Positions 1-7,287 are shown, counted from the first letter of the stretch. The stretch: DNA of 7,935 nucleotides from Nitrososphaeraceae archaeon (GCA_021155845.1 JAJNBK010000068.1:1-7935); one strand, 5' to 3'. The notes: generated from the sequence alone by a model not told the origin. A program made the numbers and translations.

Positions 1-247
1 GAATCACCTTACGAGCATTGTCTAACCAAATAATATCAATTGGAAATTTCATGCCTCTCATAGAAAATGTATATTTTGCTGGTAGTTGATAAACAAACAG
101 CATACCCTCATTTTCTTTTAATTGATCTTTGATAACCAAACCTTTAATGATCTGTTCATTAGTCATGGCTAAATATACCGTTAAATCAAAGTTATTTATT
201 GTAACTTTAGTCTGTAGATATTTATGTGCCACTTTAAAATCCTTCAT
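1..247 (-). CDS. DUF192 family protein, 3' end beyond window
   Basis: This is the N-terminal 82 codons of a gene running off the left edge, starting at the ATG at 247. DUF192 is a small, mostly beta domain found widely in bacteria and archaea whose biochemical role is not established. The family signature is clear: AMTNEQIIKGLVIKD (the usual 'T..e...GLm.r' block), NEGMLFVY (the 'eGMLFvf' block), then FSMRGMKFPIDIIWLD (the 'fwMkNt.iplDiiFld' block). The reading frame is open upstream only to a TAA at 278-280 and holds no other ATG/GTG/TTG, so the start is fairly secure. No signal peptide is visible, although many relatives have one. It lies 61 bases downstream of the HNH gene on the same strand; I see no functional link. 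The visible part is intact. Confidence 0.82.
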   Translation of the reverse strand, partial: MKDFKVAHKYLQTKVTINNFDLTVYLAMTNEQIIKGLVIKDQLKENEGMLFVYQLPAKYTFSMRGMKFPIDIIWLDNARKVI

Positions 248-308
248 CTTTTTTAATACTAAATAAAGCAGTGAACATTACTCATTTTTGACCATTTATT
301 GAGTTTAT

Positions 309-1031
309 TCAATAGTATGTCTGAGCATTTATTCCTATATCATAATTTTTCAAAACATGTCCTTTAAGCTCGATACCCATCTCATTTTCGCTGAGCCATA
401 TGCCATCATTAGTAATGCTTAAAGGAATAGCATTGTAATACATATTAGCAGTAATGAAGAGTTCTTCATTTTCTATTTTAGATTCAAAGAATAAATTTCT
501 TGAAATATTTCGGATCACCAAATGATGCGGTTTGTAGACTATCTCCCAAACTGCACTTGCTGTTTTTTCAGCGGTCCAACTATTTTCATAGACAACTGCA
601 ATCAAATTGTTTAATTTATCAAAAAAGTTAAGGTCCAACAGTATATATCTTTCATTTTCTCTCTTGATAGAGATAATATCAAAATCATTTACTGCCAAAA
701 TTCTGGAAGTATTGATAAATTTAGACTTACCTACATTCACAGCTATATCCTGTGAATCTATAAAAAAGGCATCTTGTATGTATGTCTTGTTATGGGGGTT
801 GTTCTTTGCATCCCGCAAATATGAGTCTGAAAATTCTCCTCTATCAAAATTTGTATAATGATTAGGACATAGAGCTACAATATTTTCAGGAAGATATGCC
901 TGAATATTACGATACGGAATAATATGAGCATATTCTATTATTGGACAGCCACATAAAGCACATCCAAAATTAGCTTCTCGTCTAAGCTGCTTTTGAATAG
1001 GTTGTGGAATATTTCTTCCATTTAAAGACAT
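309..1031 (-). CDS. HNH endonuclease-like protein with beta-rich C-terminal domain
   Basis: This is an intact 240-residue protein. Residues 17-60 form an HNH (beta-beta-alpha metal) nuclease motif: a CxxC pair (C24, C27), the catalytic-type AHI at 35-37 (H36), N50, and C55-P-N-H58. C24/C27/C55/H58 are placed to hold a structural zinc, and H36/N50/H58 are the HNH residues. HNH proteins usually nick or cut DNA using one divalent metal. Residues about 90-235 are beta-rich, with the pattern SRILAVNDFDIISIK, ENSW, VWEIVY, HLVIRN and MYYN. From memory this resembles a C-terminal domain attached to many bacterial HNH proteins of unknown target. The ATG at 1031 is supported by a TATA-like box about 27 bases upstream, implying a leaderless transcript. 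There is no neighbouring methyltransferase or phage gene, so it appears to be a solitary nuclease. The biological role is unknown. Confidence 0.75.
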   Translation of the reverse strand: MSLNGRNIPQPIQKQLRREANFGCALCGCPIIEYAHIIPYRNIQAYLPENIVALCPNHYTNFDRGEFSDSYLRDAKNNPHNKTYIQDAFFIDSQDIAVNVGKSKFINTSRILAVNDFDIISIKRENERYILLDLNFFDKLNNLIAVVYENSWTAEKTASAVWEIVYKPHHLVIRNISRNLFFESKIENEELFITANMYYNAIPLSITNDGIWLSENEMGIELKGHVLKNYDIGINAQTYY

Positions 1032-1052
1032 GAAGAATCAGATCTACACGAC

Positions 1053-1064
1053 AAAAATATAAAA
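1053..1064 (-). promoter_or_regulatory. TATA-like box of the HNH gene
   Basis: Read on the minus strand the box is TTTTATATTTTT. It is centred about 27 bases before the ATG at 1031, the spacing expected for archaeal TBP/TFB promoters giving leaderless mRNAs. It was found by eye only. Confidence 0.4.
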
Positions 1065-1198
1065 ATAATTTGATTTTGCCATTTAACCATCCGTCATGGC
1101 GAGATAGGAGCTATACTAGTCGTATTCATGTTTTGATAAATATCATTGAATTCTTGCAGGATTCTAATAGGTATAGGATGTATCCAAAATGATAATAA

Positions 1199-1441
1199 TC
1201 ACTGATAATCATGCAGACGCCTATCTCGTTGTGACTCTATTTTTTTCTCAATCTCCTTTTTATGATTCTCCAAAATATGATTATCTGCACAGTTGTTGTG
1301 CATTATCCCTATCTGGCAAAATTCACAAGATGTAACAAAATCAATATCTTTAAACATCTGCTTACAAGATTTACATATCTCCGATCCTATCTCAAAATCA
1401 GAAAGTGGCTTTAGCCATGCTTCACGCCAGAGAACTATCAT
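1199..1441 (-). CDS. small protein with a two-zinc Cys/His cluster
   Basis: This intact 80-residue protein is read from the ATG at 1441. A TTG two codons upstream, at 1447, is an alternative start and a stop lies just before it. Counting from the ATG, it contains C23-x2-C26-x12-C39-x2-C42-x5-H48-x2-C51-x3-H55-x4-H60. These eight ligand-type residues are spaced to bind two zinc ions, as in B-box, RING or treble-clef folds. The tail (residues 60-80) is a charged helix rich in K, E and R. Such cysteine-rich small proteins commonly bind protein or nucleic acid, but I cannot name the family. It sits 167 bases upstream of the HNH gene on the same strand, probably as a separate unit. The regular ligand spacing argues that it is a real gene although it is short. 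Confidence 0.62.
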   Translation of the reverse strand: MIVLWREAWLKPLSDFEIGSEICKSCKQMFKDIDFVTSCEFCQIGIMHNNCADNHILENHKKEIEKKIESQRDRRLHDYQ

Positions 1442-1449
1442 TATCAATC

Positions 1450-1938
1450 ACAATATATCTTGTTACTATTCTCATCGCATAGGTATGGTTTAATGTCTGA
1501 TCTGACTATTTTGTATTCTTATTGCTTGTATGCATAAACAATCTTTTAATTTATGTATATTCACCAAACTAATTTTTAATGGAAGCATTGCATTAATAAG
1601 AGATAATATGGGAGCCTGTTAGGTAGTTGTCATAAGTCAATGAATGCTATTCTTCGGTCTAGAAGCATTGTTGGTAAATATTTGTTTTCAATGCTTGATA
1701 ATAATTAATAATAATAAGATTTGTCTCCTCGAAATATAAGTTGTGAACTGATTTATATTTTAATATCTAAGAAGCATTGATTTCCTCTTGCTGTAGAAAT
1801 ATGTGATAAAGCTTTTTCATTTTAGAAACGCTCACTTCAATAACTTCTATGAGAGTAAGATGAATTAGCATTGGTATTACACTTACACTGTAGCAGTTCG
1901 TTTCCTCTGTGCAGTATTCAATTCGATTACGAGATAAT
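1450..1938. other. non-coding stretch with AGCATTG motif cluster
   Basis: I see no convincing gene in this stretch on either strand. The only non-random element noticed is five copies of AGCATTG or its complement within about 290 bases, described as a separate repeat feature. No tRNA-like cloverleaf was seen. Confidence 0.5.
1581..1873. repeat. cluster of five AGCATTG motifs
   Basis: AGCATTG occurs at 1584-1590, 1664-1670, 1773-1779 and 1867-1873, and in reverse complement at 1689-1695. Three copies share the longer core GAAGCATTG. The copies at 1663-1670 and 1689-1696 face each other and could form an 8-bp stem with an 18-base loop. The motif also occurs singly inside genes, for example in the HNH gene and pyrB, so only the local density is unusual. 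Its function is unknown. Confidence 0.4.
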
Positions 1939-2475
1939 CTAAGCTTTGAATGCTCTACTAAGCATAATCAATTCAGGACCGCTAGTCAAACTTCCAACAA
2001 TTACCGATTTTGAATTTGCAATAATTCCTGACCATTGATCCAGTCTGAATAAATCCGCCAACGGTCATTGAATAAACTGGTACTCCCAATATGTCTTGAA
2101 CCTGTTGGTCTATTTCACCTTCAAAGAGAGGAGATAGCAGTGCACCGTTATCATTAGTTGAAATCAAATTTCCTATTGCTGTAAATTTACTCTTTAAACG
2201 CTCAACATTAAGACCACTTGCCTTTCTTAGAATCTCGATCTCCTCATCAGAGGCAATGGATGGAACTAAAATTCCGTTGTTATTCATTACAGTCATGGGA
2301 CCGATAAGTCTTGTGCCTCCAACAGAGGCACAGACTTCATCTTCTACCTGTAAATATTCCATTAGTTTGGTGGTCTTTGTTTCTGCAAAACCAAAAGGCA
2401 CTATTATTATTCTGTCATTAGCTCTTACAAATAATCCGATATTCGGGAATATTAAATTTTTATTAAAATGTGCAT
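1939..2475 (-). pseudogene. translation initiation factor 6 (aIF6), one repeat lost and frameshifted
   Basis: aIF6 is a five-bladed pentein-fold protein that binds the large ribosomal subunit and blocks premature subunit joining. Recognisable blocks are PNIGLFVRANDRIIIVP (near the N-terminus), VGGTRLIGPMTVMNNNGILVP, and TAIGNLISTNDNGALLSPLF. After GGFIQTGSMV (about 2031) the frame changes; the next frame reads GIIANSKSVIVG, SGPEL and ends at TAG 1939-1941, the genuine C-terminus. aIF6 normally has about 220 residues. Here about 178 remain, because one repeat (about 45 residues) is missing exactly at the junction, so this is a deletion and not a simple indel. The N-terminus is also damaged. 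The ATG at 2475 reads MHI and would join the frame with one extra T in the T4 run at 2465-2468. A TTG-started frame from 2533 adds about 20 residues without aIF6 similarity. The neighbours expected for archaeal aIF6 (L31e, L39e, L18a) are absent, suggesting a displaced copy. Confidence 0.8.
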
Positions 2476-2647
2476 ATGAACCTATGGATTTTGAGATTTC
2501 TAAAAGAAGATTATATCTGTGCACACAATACAATATATCGATAATAATCTCGGATTTATAGTTAATTTTTTATTACAAATAATGAGATCATGTAGAGATA
2601 CGGTATAATACTCCAAGAATCAAGTCGCAATAATCCAATCAGGCAAT

Positions 2648-2677
2648 TAATAAAGATTAAGGCGTCAATCTTTATTA
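2648..2677. promoter_or_regulatory. perfect 11-bp inverted repeat upstream of pyrB
   Basis: TAATAAAGATT (2648-2658) is followed after 8 bases (AAGGCGTC) by its exact complement AATCTTTATTA (2667-2677). It could be an operator for a dimeric regulator or an RNA hairpin in the pyrB leader. It ends just where PyrB-like coding begins and is followed by GGAG at 2680-2683, which resembles a ribosome binding site. No T-run follows, so a terminator is less likely. Confidence 0.45.
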
Positions 2678-3476
2678 TAGGAGACATTGTTTCAATTAAA
2701 GATTTCAGCAAACAAGATCTTGAATACATTTTCTCAACTACCGATAAAATTAATGGTCTGAAACCAAATGAAAAGAGTGAACTTGGAAAGGGAAGAACCC
2801 TTGGATATATCTTTTATGAACCTAGCACCAGAACCCGAATGAGTTTCGAGGCAGCTATGGCATCTCTAGGTGGAAGCTCTATTGGTATCTTTGATCCTAA
2901 ATCCTCTTCTATTGAAAAAGGCGAGAGTCTTGCTGATACTATTCGAACAATGGATCTTTATTCTGATGTTATTGTATTACGACACCCACTTGATGGTTCA
3001 AGTAGATTCGCTGGAGAATTATCAAAGAATCCAATAATTAATGCAGGTAGTGGAAGTGAAGAACATCCGACACAAGCAATGCTTGATCTGTATACAATAA
3101 ATAAAGAGAAAAAGAAAATTGATGGTCTTGCAATAAGCATTGTTGGCGATTTAAAATATGGCAGAACAGTCTATTCATTATTATACGGTTTGGCAAATTA
3201 CAAAGTAGATGTTCATTTGGTGTCACCTCCTACATTATCAATCAGAAAGGAATCTATCTATGATATTGCAAATAAATTAAATATTTATGAATATAGTCAA
3301 CTTGACGATGATCTTTTGTCTAAACTTGATGTAATTTATGTTACGAGAATACAAAGAGAGCGTTTCCCGGATTTACAAGAATATGAAAAAGTAAAGGGTA
3401 CATATACTATCAATAGTGAAATAAGGAATTGAGAGCAGCTCTTCTTACGTTAATATTAAACGAAAACATCGTATAA
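2677..3476 (+). pseudogene. pyrB: aspartate carbamoyltransferase catalytic chain, internal deletion and no start codon
   Basis: PyrB joins carbamoyl phosphate and aspartate to make N-carbamoyl-aspartate in pyrimidine synthesis. The frame from about 2677 shows DIVSIKDFSKQDLEYIF, the phosphate-binding EPSTRTRMSFE (2818-2850), the 80s-loop equivalent EKGESLADTI, HPTQAMLDLYTI (from 3064), GDLKYGRTVYSL, and YVTRIQRERFPD. Two defects stand out. First, there is no in-frame ATG, GTG or TTG between the TAG at 2593 and the internal ATG at 2839, which lies after the STRT motif and so cannot be the true start. Second, the frame stops with TGA at 3430-3432 straight after INSEIRN, but another frame then reads LRAALLTLILNENIV and stops at 3474-3476. 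That matches the family C-terminus ('vRmALL'). About 35-40 residues including the essential HPLPR segment are therefore deleted. No recognisable pyrI follows. It is almost surely inactive. Confidence 0.85.
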
Positions 3477-3490
3477 AAAAGAATTATTAA

Positions 3491-3835
3491 ATGTGGGAAG
3501 ACTATGACGACTTAATATTTTGCTATCAAATAGTGTTCTAGAAGATAAAGAAAAAAGATGATCTACTAGAGCATATGCATCAACAACAGCTAACTGTCAG
3601 CCTAAGATAGAAGAAGTTGAAGAGAGAAATAAAAGGAAAAGATGAATTATGTAATATGTAACGGAAATATGACGGTAATTAAAATTTTATATGAAGTAAA
3701 TACAATGAGGATAAAAAAGAGAAATAATAAATACATTATTTACAATAAAAGCTAGAGATAAAAGAAGATATTAAAGAAAAACTATCTACAAGTGTAAAAA
3801 TAAATAAAGGAAAATATATTAAAGTTATATATTAA
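3491..3835 (+). pseudogene. possible decayed small gene, family unknown
   Basis: This purine-rich stretch reads like worn coding sequence. One frame gives MWEDYDDLIFCYQIVF, TAG, KIKKKDDLLEHMHQQQ and LTVSLR, TAG, KKLKREIKGKDELCNM, then stops. The same frame becomes open again at 3749-3835 (LEIKEDIKEKLSTSVKINKG then KYIKVIY, TAA). Between these, another frame is open from the ATG at 3642 to the TAG at 3753 (37 residues, containing CNGNMTVIKILYEV) and has AGGAAAAG just before its ATG. Joined by two frame changes, the pieces would make a lysine-rich, helical protein of about 115 residues. I do not recognise a family. The alternatives are chance openness in A-rich DNA, or a genuine 37-residue gene at 3642-3755. 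Confidence 0.28.
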
Positions 3836-4200
3836 GAATGTTTAAGAATATCTTAATATTTAAATAAATATTTTCATAATGAGATTGACTAGTAGAGTTG
3901 AATCTGATAGAGTATAATAATAGAAGTATGTATATGTATCTTTTAGATATTCTGTTAGAATAATTGCTTGTCCAATGCTAGCTTATTCTATCTAACATTG
4001 AATTTTAGTGAATTATAGATATATATCATAAAATGTAACAATCTGATTATACAGAATACACCCACATCTCTTCCAACTACAATTTCGCTCTTGTAGAAAA
4101 CACATCATTTTATCACTAATTATTGGTTAAAATTTTATTTAAGATTAATTAATTGAATCCTAACGCCATTCTTTAATATGTGCTACTATAATGGATGTTA
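3836..4200. other. AT-rich non-coding stretch
   Basis: No gene was recognised here. Near the left end are small inverted repeats, for example TTAAGA/TCTTAA around 3842-3856 and AATATTT/AAATATT around 3854-3871. These could be chance in such AT-rich sequence or mark transcript ends. Nothing else stands out. Confidence 0.4.
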
Positions 4201-4202
4201 TC

Positions 4203-4214
4203 TTTATAATATAA
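4203..4214 (+). promoter_or_regulatory. TATA-like box before the flavoprotein gene
   Basis: The box TTTATAATATAA lies about 26-37 bases before the TTG at 4240, whose reading (LQKFDLIVIG) best fits the usual family N-terminus. This would suit a leaderless transcript from 4240. If the TTG at 4222 is used, the spacing is too short for that. Confidence 0.3.
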
Positions 4215-4221
4215 TGATGAC

Positions 4222-5634
4222 TTGATTTATAATAGACAATTGCAGAAGTTTGATCTTATCGTCATTGGTAGCGGTTCTGGACTCGATGTCACTAATGCTG
4301 CAACACAGAATGGTCTTAAAGTAGCAATTATCGAGAAGGATAGAATGGGTGGAACTTGTCTTAATAGAGGTTGCATTCCATCTAAATTACTTATACATAG
4401 TGCGGATGTGGCTGAAATAATCAAGAACGCAAATCTTTTTGGAATTGAAGTTGATGGGTTGTCAGTTAATTTTCAAAAAATAGTTGAGCGAGTTAATAAT
4501 ATAACTGATCATAATTCAGGTCAAATTAAGAATGCCTTTAAAGATATAGAAAATCCAAAACTCTGCAAAAGAATGCAAGTTCGTTGGAGAAAAAACAATC
4601 TTGATTGGAGATAATGAAAAAATAACTGCAGAGAAAATATTAATTGCTTCTGGAACGAGACCTCAAATTCCAAAAAAATAAAAGGTCTAGAAGGAAGCAG
4701 TTACATTACTAGTGATGAAGCATTACGTCTAAAAAAACAACCACGTGTTATTACCTTTATAGGTGGAGGATACATAACATGTGAATTAGCTCACTTTTTT
4801 GGCTCTCTTGGAACAGAAATTAACATCGTTCAGCTTGGAGATGCGCTCATTCCAAAGGAAGATGAAGAAATTTCAAAAAAATTCACAGAAGTGTTTTCTA
4901 AAAAGTATAATGTGTATTTAGGATATGAAACAGAGTCTGTTTCAAAGAGTAAGAGGAATAGCGATAATGATGCTGATTCTATATTTCAGATTATAGCAAA
5001 AAACTCCGATGGTAGAAAATCACTGGAACTCGATTCTGATCAACTTCTTCTTGCTGTAGGCCGAATTCCAAATTCAGACATCCTTGATATTGAAAAAGCA
5101 GGAGTAAAAGTTGATGAAAAAGGTTTCATAATAACAGATGACTATCTTGAAACTAATGTTAAAGGAATATTTGCACTTGGAGATGCAGTGGGACGATATC
5201 AATTTAAGCATAATGCTAATCATGAATCTCAATATGCTTTCAACAATATGTTGCATCCTAATAGAAAAGTTGCAGTCGATTATACTGCAATGCCTCATGC
5301 TATCTTTAGCTCACCACAGGTTGCTGGAGTAGGTTTTACAGAGCAGGAACTCAAGAAGAAGAGCATAGACTACCAGAGATCAGTTTATCCATATATCAAT
5401 ACAGGAATGGGAAAAGCAATTGAAGATAGAGATGGTTTTGTAAAGTTTCTTGTAGATGGAAAAAGTAGAAAAATTCTTGGCTGTCATATTATAGGGAGCC
5501 ATGCATCTATCCTTATTCATGAAGTTTTGGTAGCTATGAGAGTAGGTGATGGTACTATCGACAGCATTTCAAGAACTATTCATATCCATCCAGCACTTTC
5601 TGAAGTGATTGCTAGGGCAGCAGACGAAATTTAG
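4222..5634 (+). pseudogene. dihydrolipoamide dehydrogenase-like flavoprotein, two frameshifts
   Basis: This is a member of the pyridine nucleotide-disulfide oxidoreductase family (dihydrolipoyl dehydrogenase, mercuric or mycothione reductase type), which moves electrons between NAD(P)H, FAD and a disulfide. The order is standard. An FAD-binding GSGSGLDV (residues 16-23) comes first, then redox-active GGTCLNRGCIPSK (C46, C51). An NAD-binding GGGYITCELAHFFGSLG starts near 4762, a second FAD motif IFALGDAVGRYQFKHNANHE near 5167-5226, and the dimer-interface HIHPALSE with its catalytic-type His near 5581-5604. The frame slips at about 4567-4570, just after NPKL-C, so residues ECKFVGEKTILIG to PQIPK lie in the next frame. 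It returns at the A7 run 4672-4678, where one more A would restore P-K-K-I-K-G. The full length is about 470 residues, normal for the family. FKHNANHE and HIHPALSE recall mycothione reductase more than classical LPD. The start is TTG 4222 or TTG 4240; no in-frame ATG is near. Confidence 0.85.
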
Positions 5635-5874
5635 TAGTAGTATTCTAAGTATAGCAGACGTGGAAAATATTAAAATGCTGAAAAGATTGTTTCTGAATAA
5701 ACTAGTTACAAATAAACAATCAGAATGGTATTCTTAAAATGTCGATAAAATAACAAATTTCCAAATTTAGGATTCTATTTGTTTTTCATAAAGATAAAAA
5801 GAAGGAGAAGCCGATAAAATACAAGATTTAGATTGTTATATCTTTTAATTATACTAACTAGTAAGCAGTAAGGT
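5635..5874. other. non-coding gap after the flavoprotein gene
   Basis: I see no gene in this gap. It begins with TAG repeated (TAGTAGTAG at 5632-5640), so the flavoprotein frame is closed by triple stops. The rest is AT-rich and unremarkable. Confidence 0.4.
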
Positions 5875-6032
5875 ATGGCAATTGATTCTTATTCTCTTTG
5901 GAACAGCAGTAATACAAGTGAATCTTTGTTATTCATTTAATTTATATTGATAATTGCTTCATATATGTATGTCTTTATCATTTCTCTCAGGTCTTATCTT
6001 CTTATTCCTATACTCCATCATAAACAAGAAAG
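5875..6032 (+). pseudogene. possible N-terminal remnant of the glycosyltransferase
   Basis: From the ATG at 5875 a frame reads MAIDSYSLWNSSNTSESLLF and I, then TAA (5938), then FILIIASYMYVFIISL in the same frame. A second frame from the ATG at 5969 reads MSLSFLSGLIFLFLYSIINK followed by a polar stretch and stops at about 6086. Related glycosyltransferases start with one hydrophobic helix before the catalytic domain, so these pieces may be its worn N-terminus. Hydrophobic codons are easily generated by T-rich DNA, so this is tentative. Confidence 0.28.
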
Positions 6033-7287
6033 ATGCTGTTTCTTTCACCGTCACAGATATTAAAGAAAAGCATAATATCGTCATTTAGTAATCATAATTA
6101 TAATCCTTATTATTATTCCAAAAAAAAGATGTTTACCAATGATCCTTTCATTTACCCGTTTGTAAGTGTCGTTGTGCCATCTAGAAACGAACAAGATAAT
6201 ATTGAAAGATGTATCTTTGCTTGCTCAGAATTATCCAAATTTTGAAGTAATTGTAATAGATGATAATTCAACTGATGATACATTGAAAATAATGAAAGAG
6301 ATAGAAAGAACTATAGTACCAGCAAACAATAGGTTGAAGATTATATCTTTGACTCATAAACCTGACAACTGGACTGGCAAGACATGGACTTTACAGCAAG
6401 GATATCTACAGAGCAGTGGAAGTATATTGTTATTAACCGATGCTGATACCTACTATAGCAGCAAAGATACAATTTTGCTTACTATTTCATATATGCAGAT
6501 ACAAAATTTAGATGTGTTAAGTGGTATACCATCTATAGATCTCCCCGCGATTTTTGGTCAAAGATTATAATACCTCTATGGGATTTAGTATCTGTTCTCT
6601 TTGGCGTAAACATACTGATGTAAACAATCAAAAGTCAAAAGTAGCATATCTTATGGGAAGTTTTTTTTTGATACATAAAACAGTACTTGAAGGGGTAGGA
6701 GCATTTCAATCTGTTTCTAAGGCAGTATAGGAGGACAGAGTGCTTGGAGTACGTATTAAGGAAGCCGGCTACAATATGAAGATTGTAAGGATAGATGATA
6801 TGGTGTCATCTCTTTGGTCTCGTGACCTTCTTACTCTATGGCACGGTATAGGAAGAACACTTGATCCTATTGTAATCAAAAATAAATTTAAAGTCGTTAA
6901 GAATTTACTAATTATAATTTTTATGTCTACTTTGCCATTTATGCTTCTTCCTTACATTTTATCAGTTACTATCCAGCAATTTACCTTTACGTTTATGCCA
7001 CACAATTTTTTCCTCAATTCGACTTTCGTCTTATATTATTTTTAGACATAGTATCTTGTATTACGCTAATTATTGAGGCAGCAATAAAGGCTGTCAAACA
7101 ACACAGGCAGACATCCATGTACGCTATACTTATCTTCTTTGGTGCAATTTTTGTAGTTCTTGCTTGTCTCTATAATATTGCTCCATTATTGATGTCAAAT
7201 AAGAAAGTCAATAATATGGAGAGAAAGGAAATATGTTTATGGCCGAGAAAAAGAGAGATTTGTAATATGAACTTTCCATATTATTAG
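6033..7287 (+). pseudogene. family 2 membrane glycosyltransferase, frameshifted with an amber codon
   Basis: This is a GT-A type family 2 glycosyltransferase, which moves a sugar from a nucleotide- or lipid-linked donor at the membrane. In order it shows YPFVSVVVPSRNE (nucleotide-binding strand), NFEVIVIDDNSTDDT, NWTGKTWTLQQGYLQ, the metal-binding TDADT, LDVLSGIP, FWSKIIIPLWDL, KVAYLMGSFFLIHK, ED (catalytic-base type), and SRDLLTLWHGIGRT. Hydrophobic helices follow: NLLIIIFMSTLPFMLLPYIL, LILFLDIVSCITLIIEA, and AILIFFGAIFVVLACLYNI. The frame changes at about 6213, 6545, 6614 and 7006-7011, the last being a T6 run where one more T restores NFFPQFDFRLILF. An in-frame TAG at 6728-6730 precedes ED; a CAG (Gln) there would fit the family. 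The C-terminus ends at TAG 7285-7287. The repaired protein would be about 420 residues. The acceptor is unknown; glycan, lipid or carotenoid glycosylation are all possible. Confidence 0.82.

Noticed and set aside
1199..1447. TTG 1447 as the start of the zinc-type protein
   Set aside because: It adds only two residues over the ATG at 1441, which is the more usual start; kept only as an alternative.
1760..1955. Minus-strand open frame after aIF6 containing SKLRLSRNRIE, resembling the C-terminal part of ribosomal protein L18a, the usual next gene
   Set aside because: The resembling part begins within the same bases as the true aIF6 C-terminal codons, has no start, and the rest shows no L18a features. 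The likeness is probably coincidental.
2839..3432. PyrB as an intact 197-residue gene starting at ATG 2839
   Set aside because: Clear ATCase sequence including the STRT phosphate-binding motif lies upstream in the same frame, so this ATG is internal.
3477..3660. Possible remnant of pyrI (ATCase regulatory chain) after pyrB, suggested by PKIEEVEERNKR
   Set aside because: There is no zinc-binding CxxxxC...CxxC tail and no ATIN or KDIVKIE block. The phrase is too short and low in complexity.
3833..3875. AT-rich small hairpins as a transcription terminator
   Set aside because: The arms are only 6-7 bp in very AT-rich sequence and no intact gene ends nearby; chance is likely.
4013..4108. Minus-strand 31-residue ORF with four cysteines (MMCFLQERNCSWKRCGCILY...)
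   Set aside because: It is short, has no ribosome binding or clear TATA support and no recognisable family, and lies in AT-rich DNA where such ORFs arise by chance.
3539..6730. Use of TAG as a sense codon (for example pyrrolysine) to explain in-frame amber codons
   Set aside because: TAG also ends aIF6, the flavoprotein and the glycosyltransferase at their natural C-termini, frameshifts and TAA stops are also present, and no pyl genes are in view.
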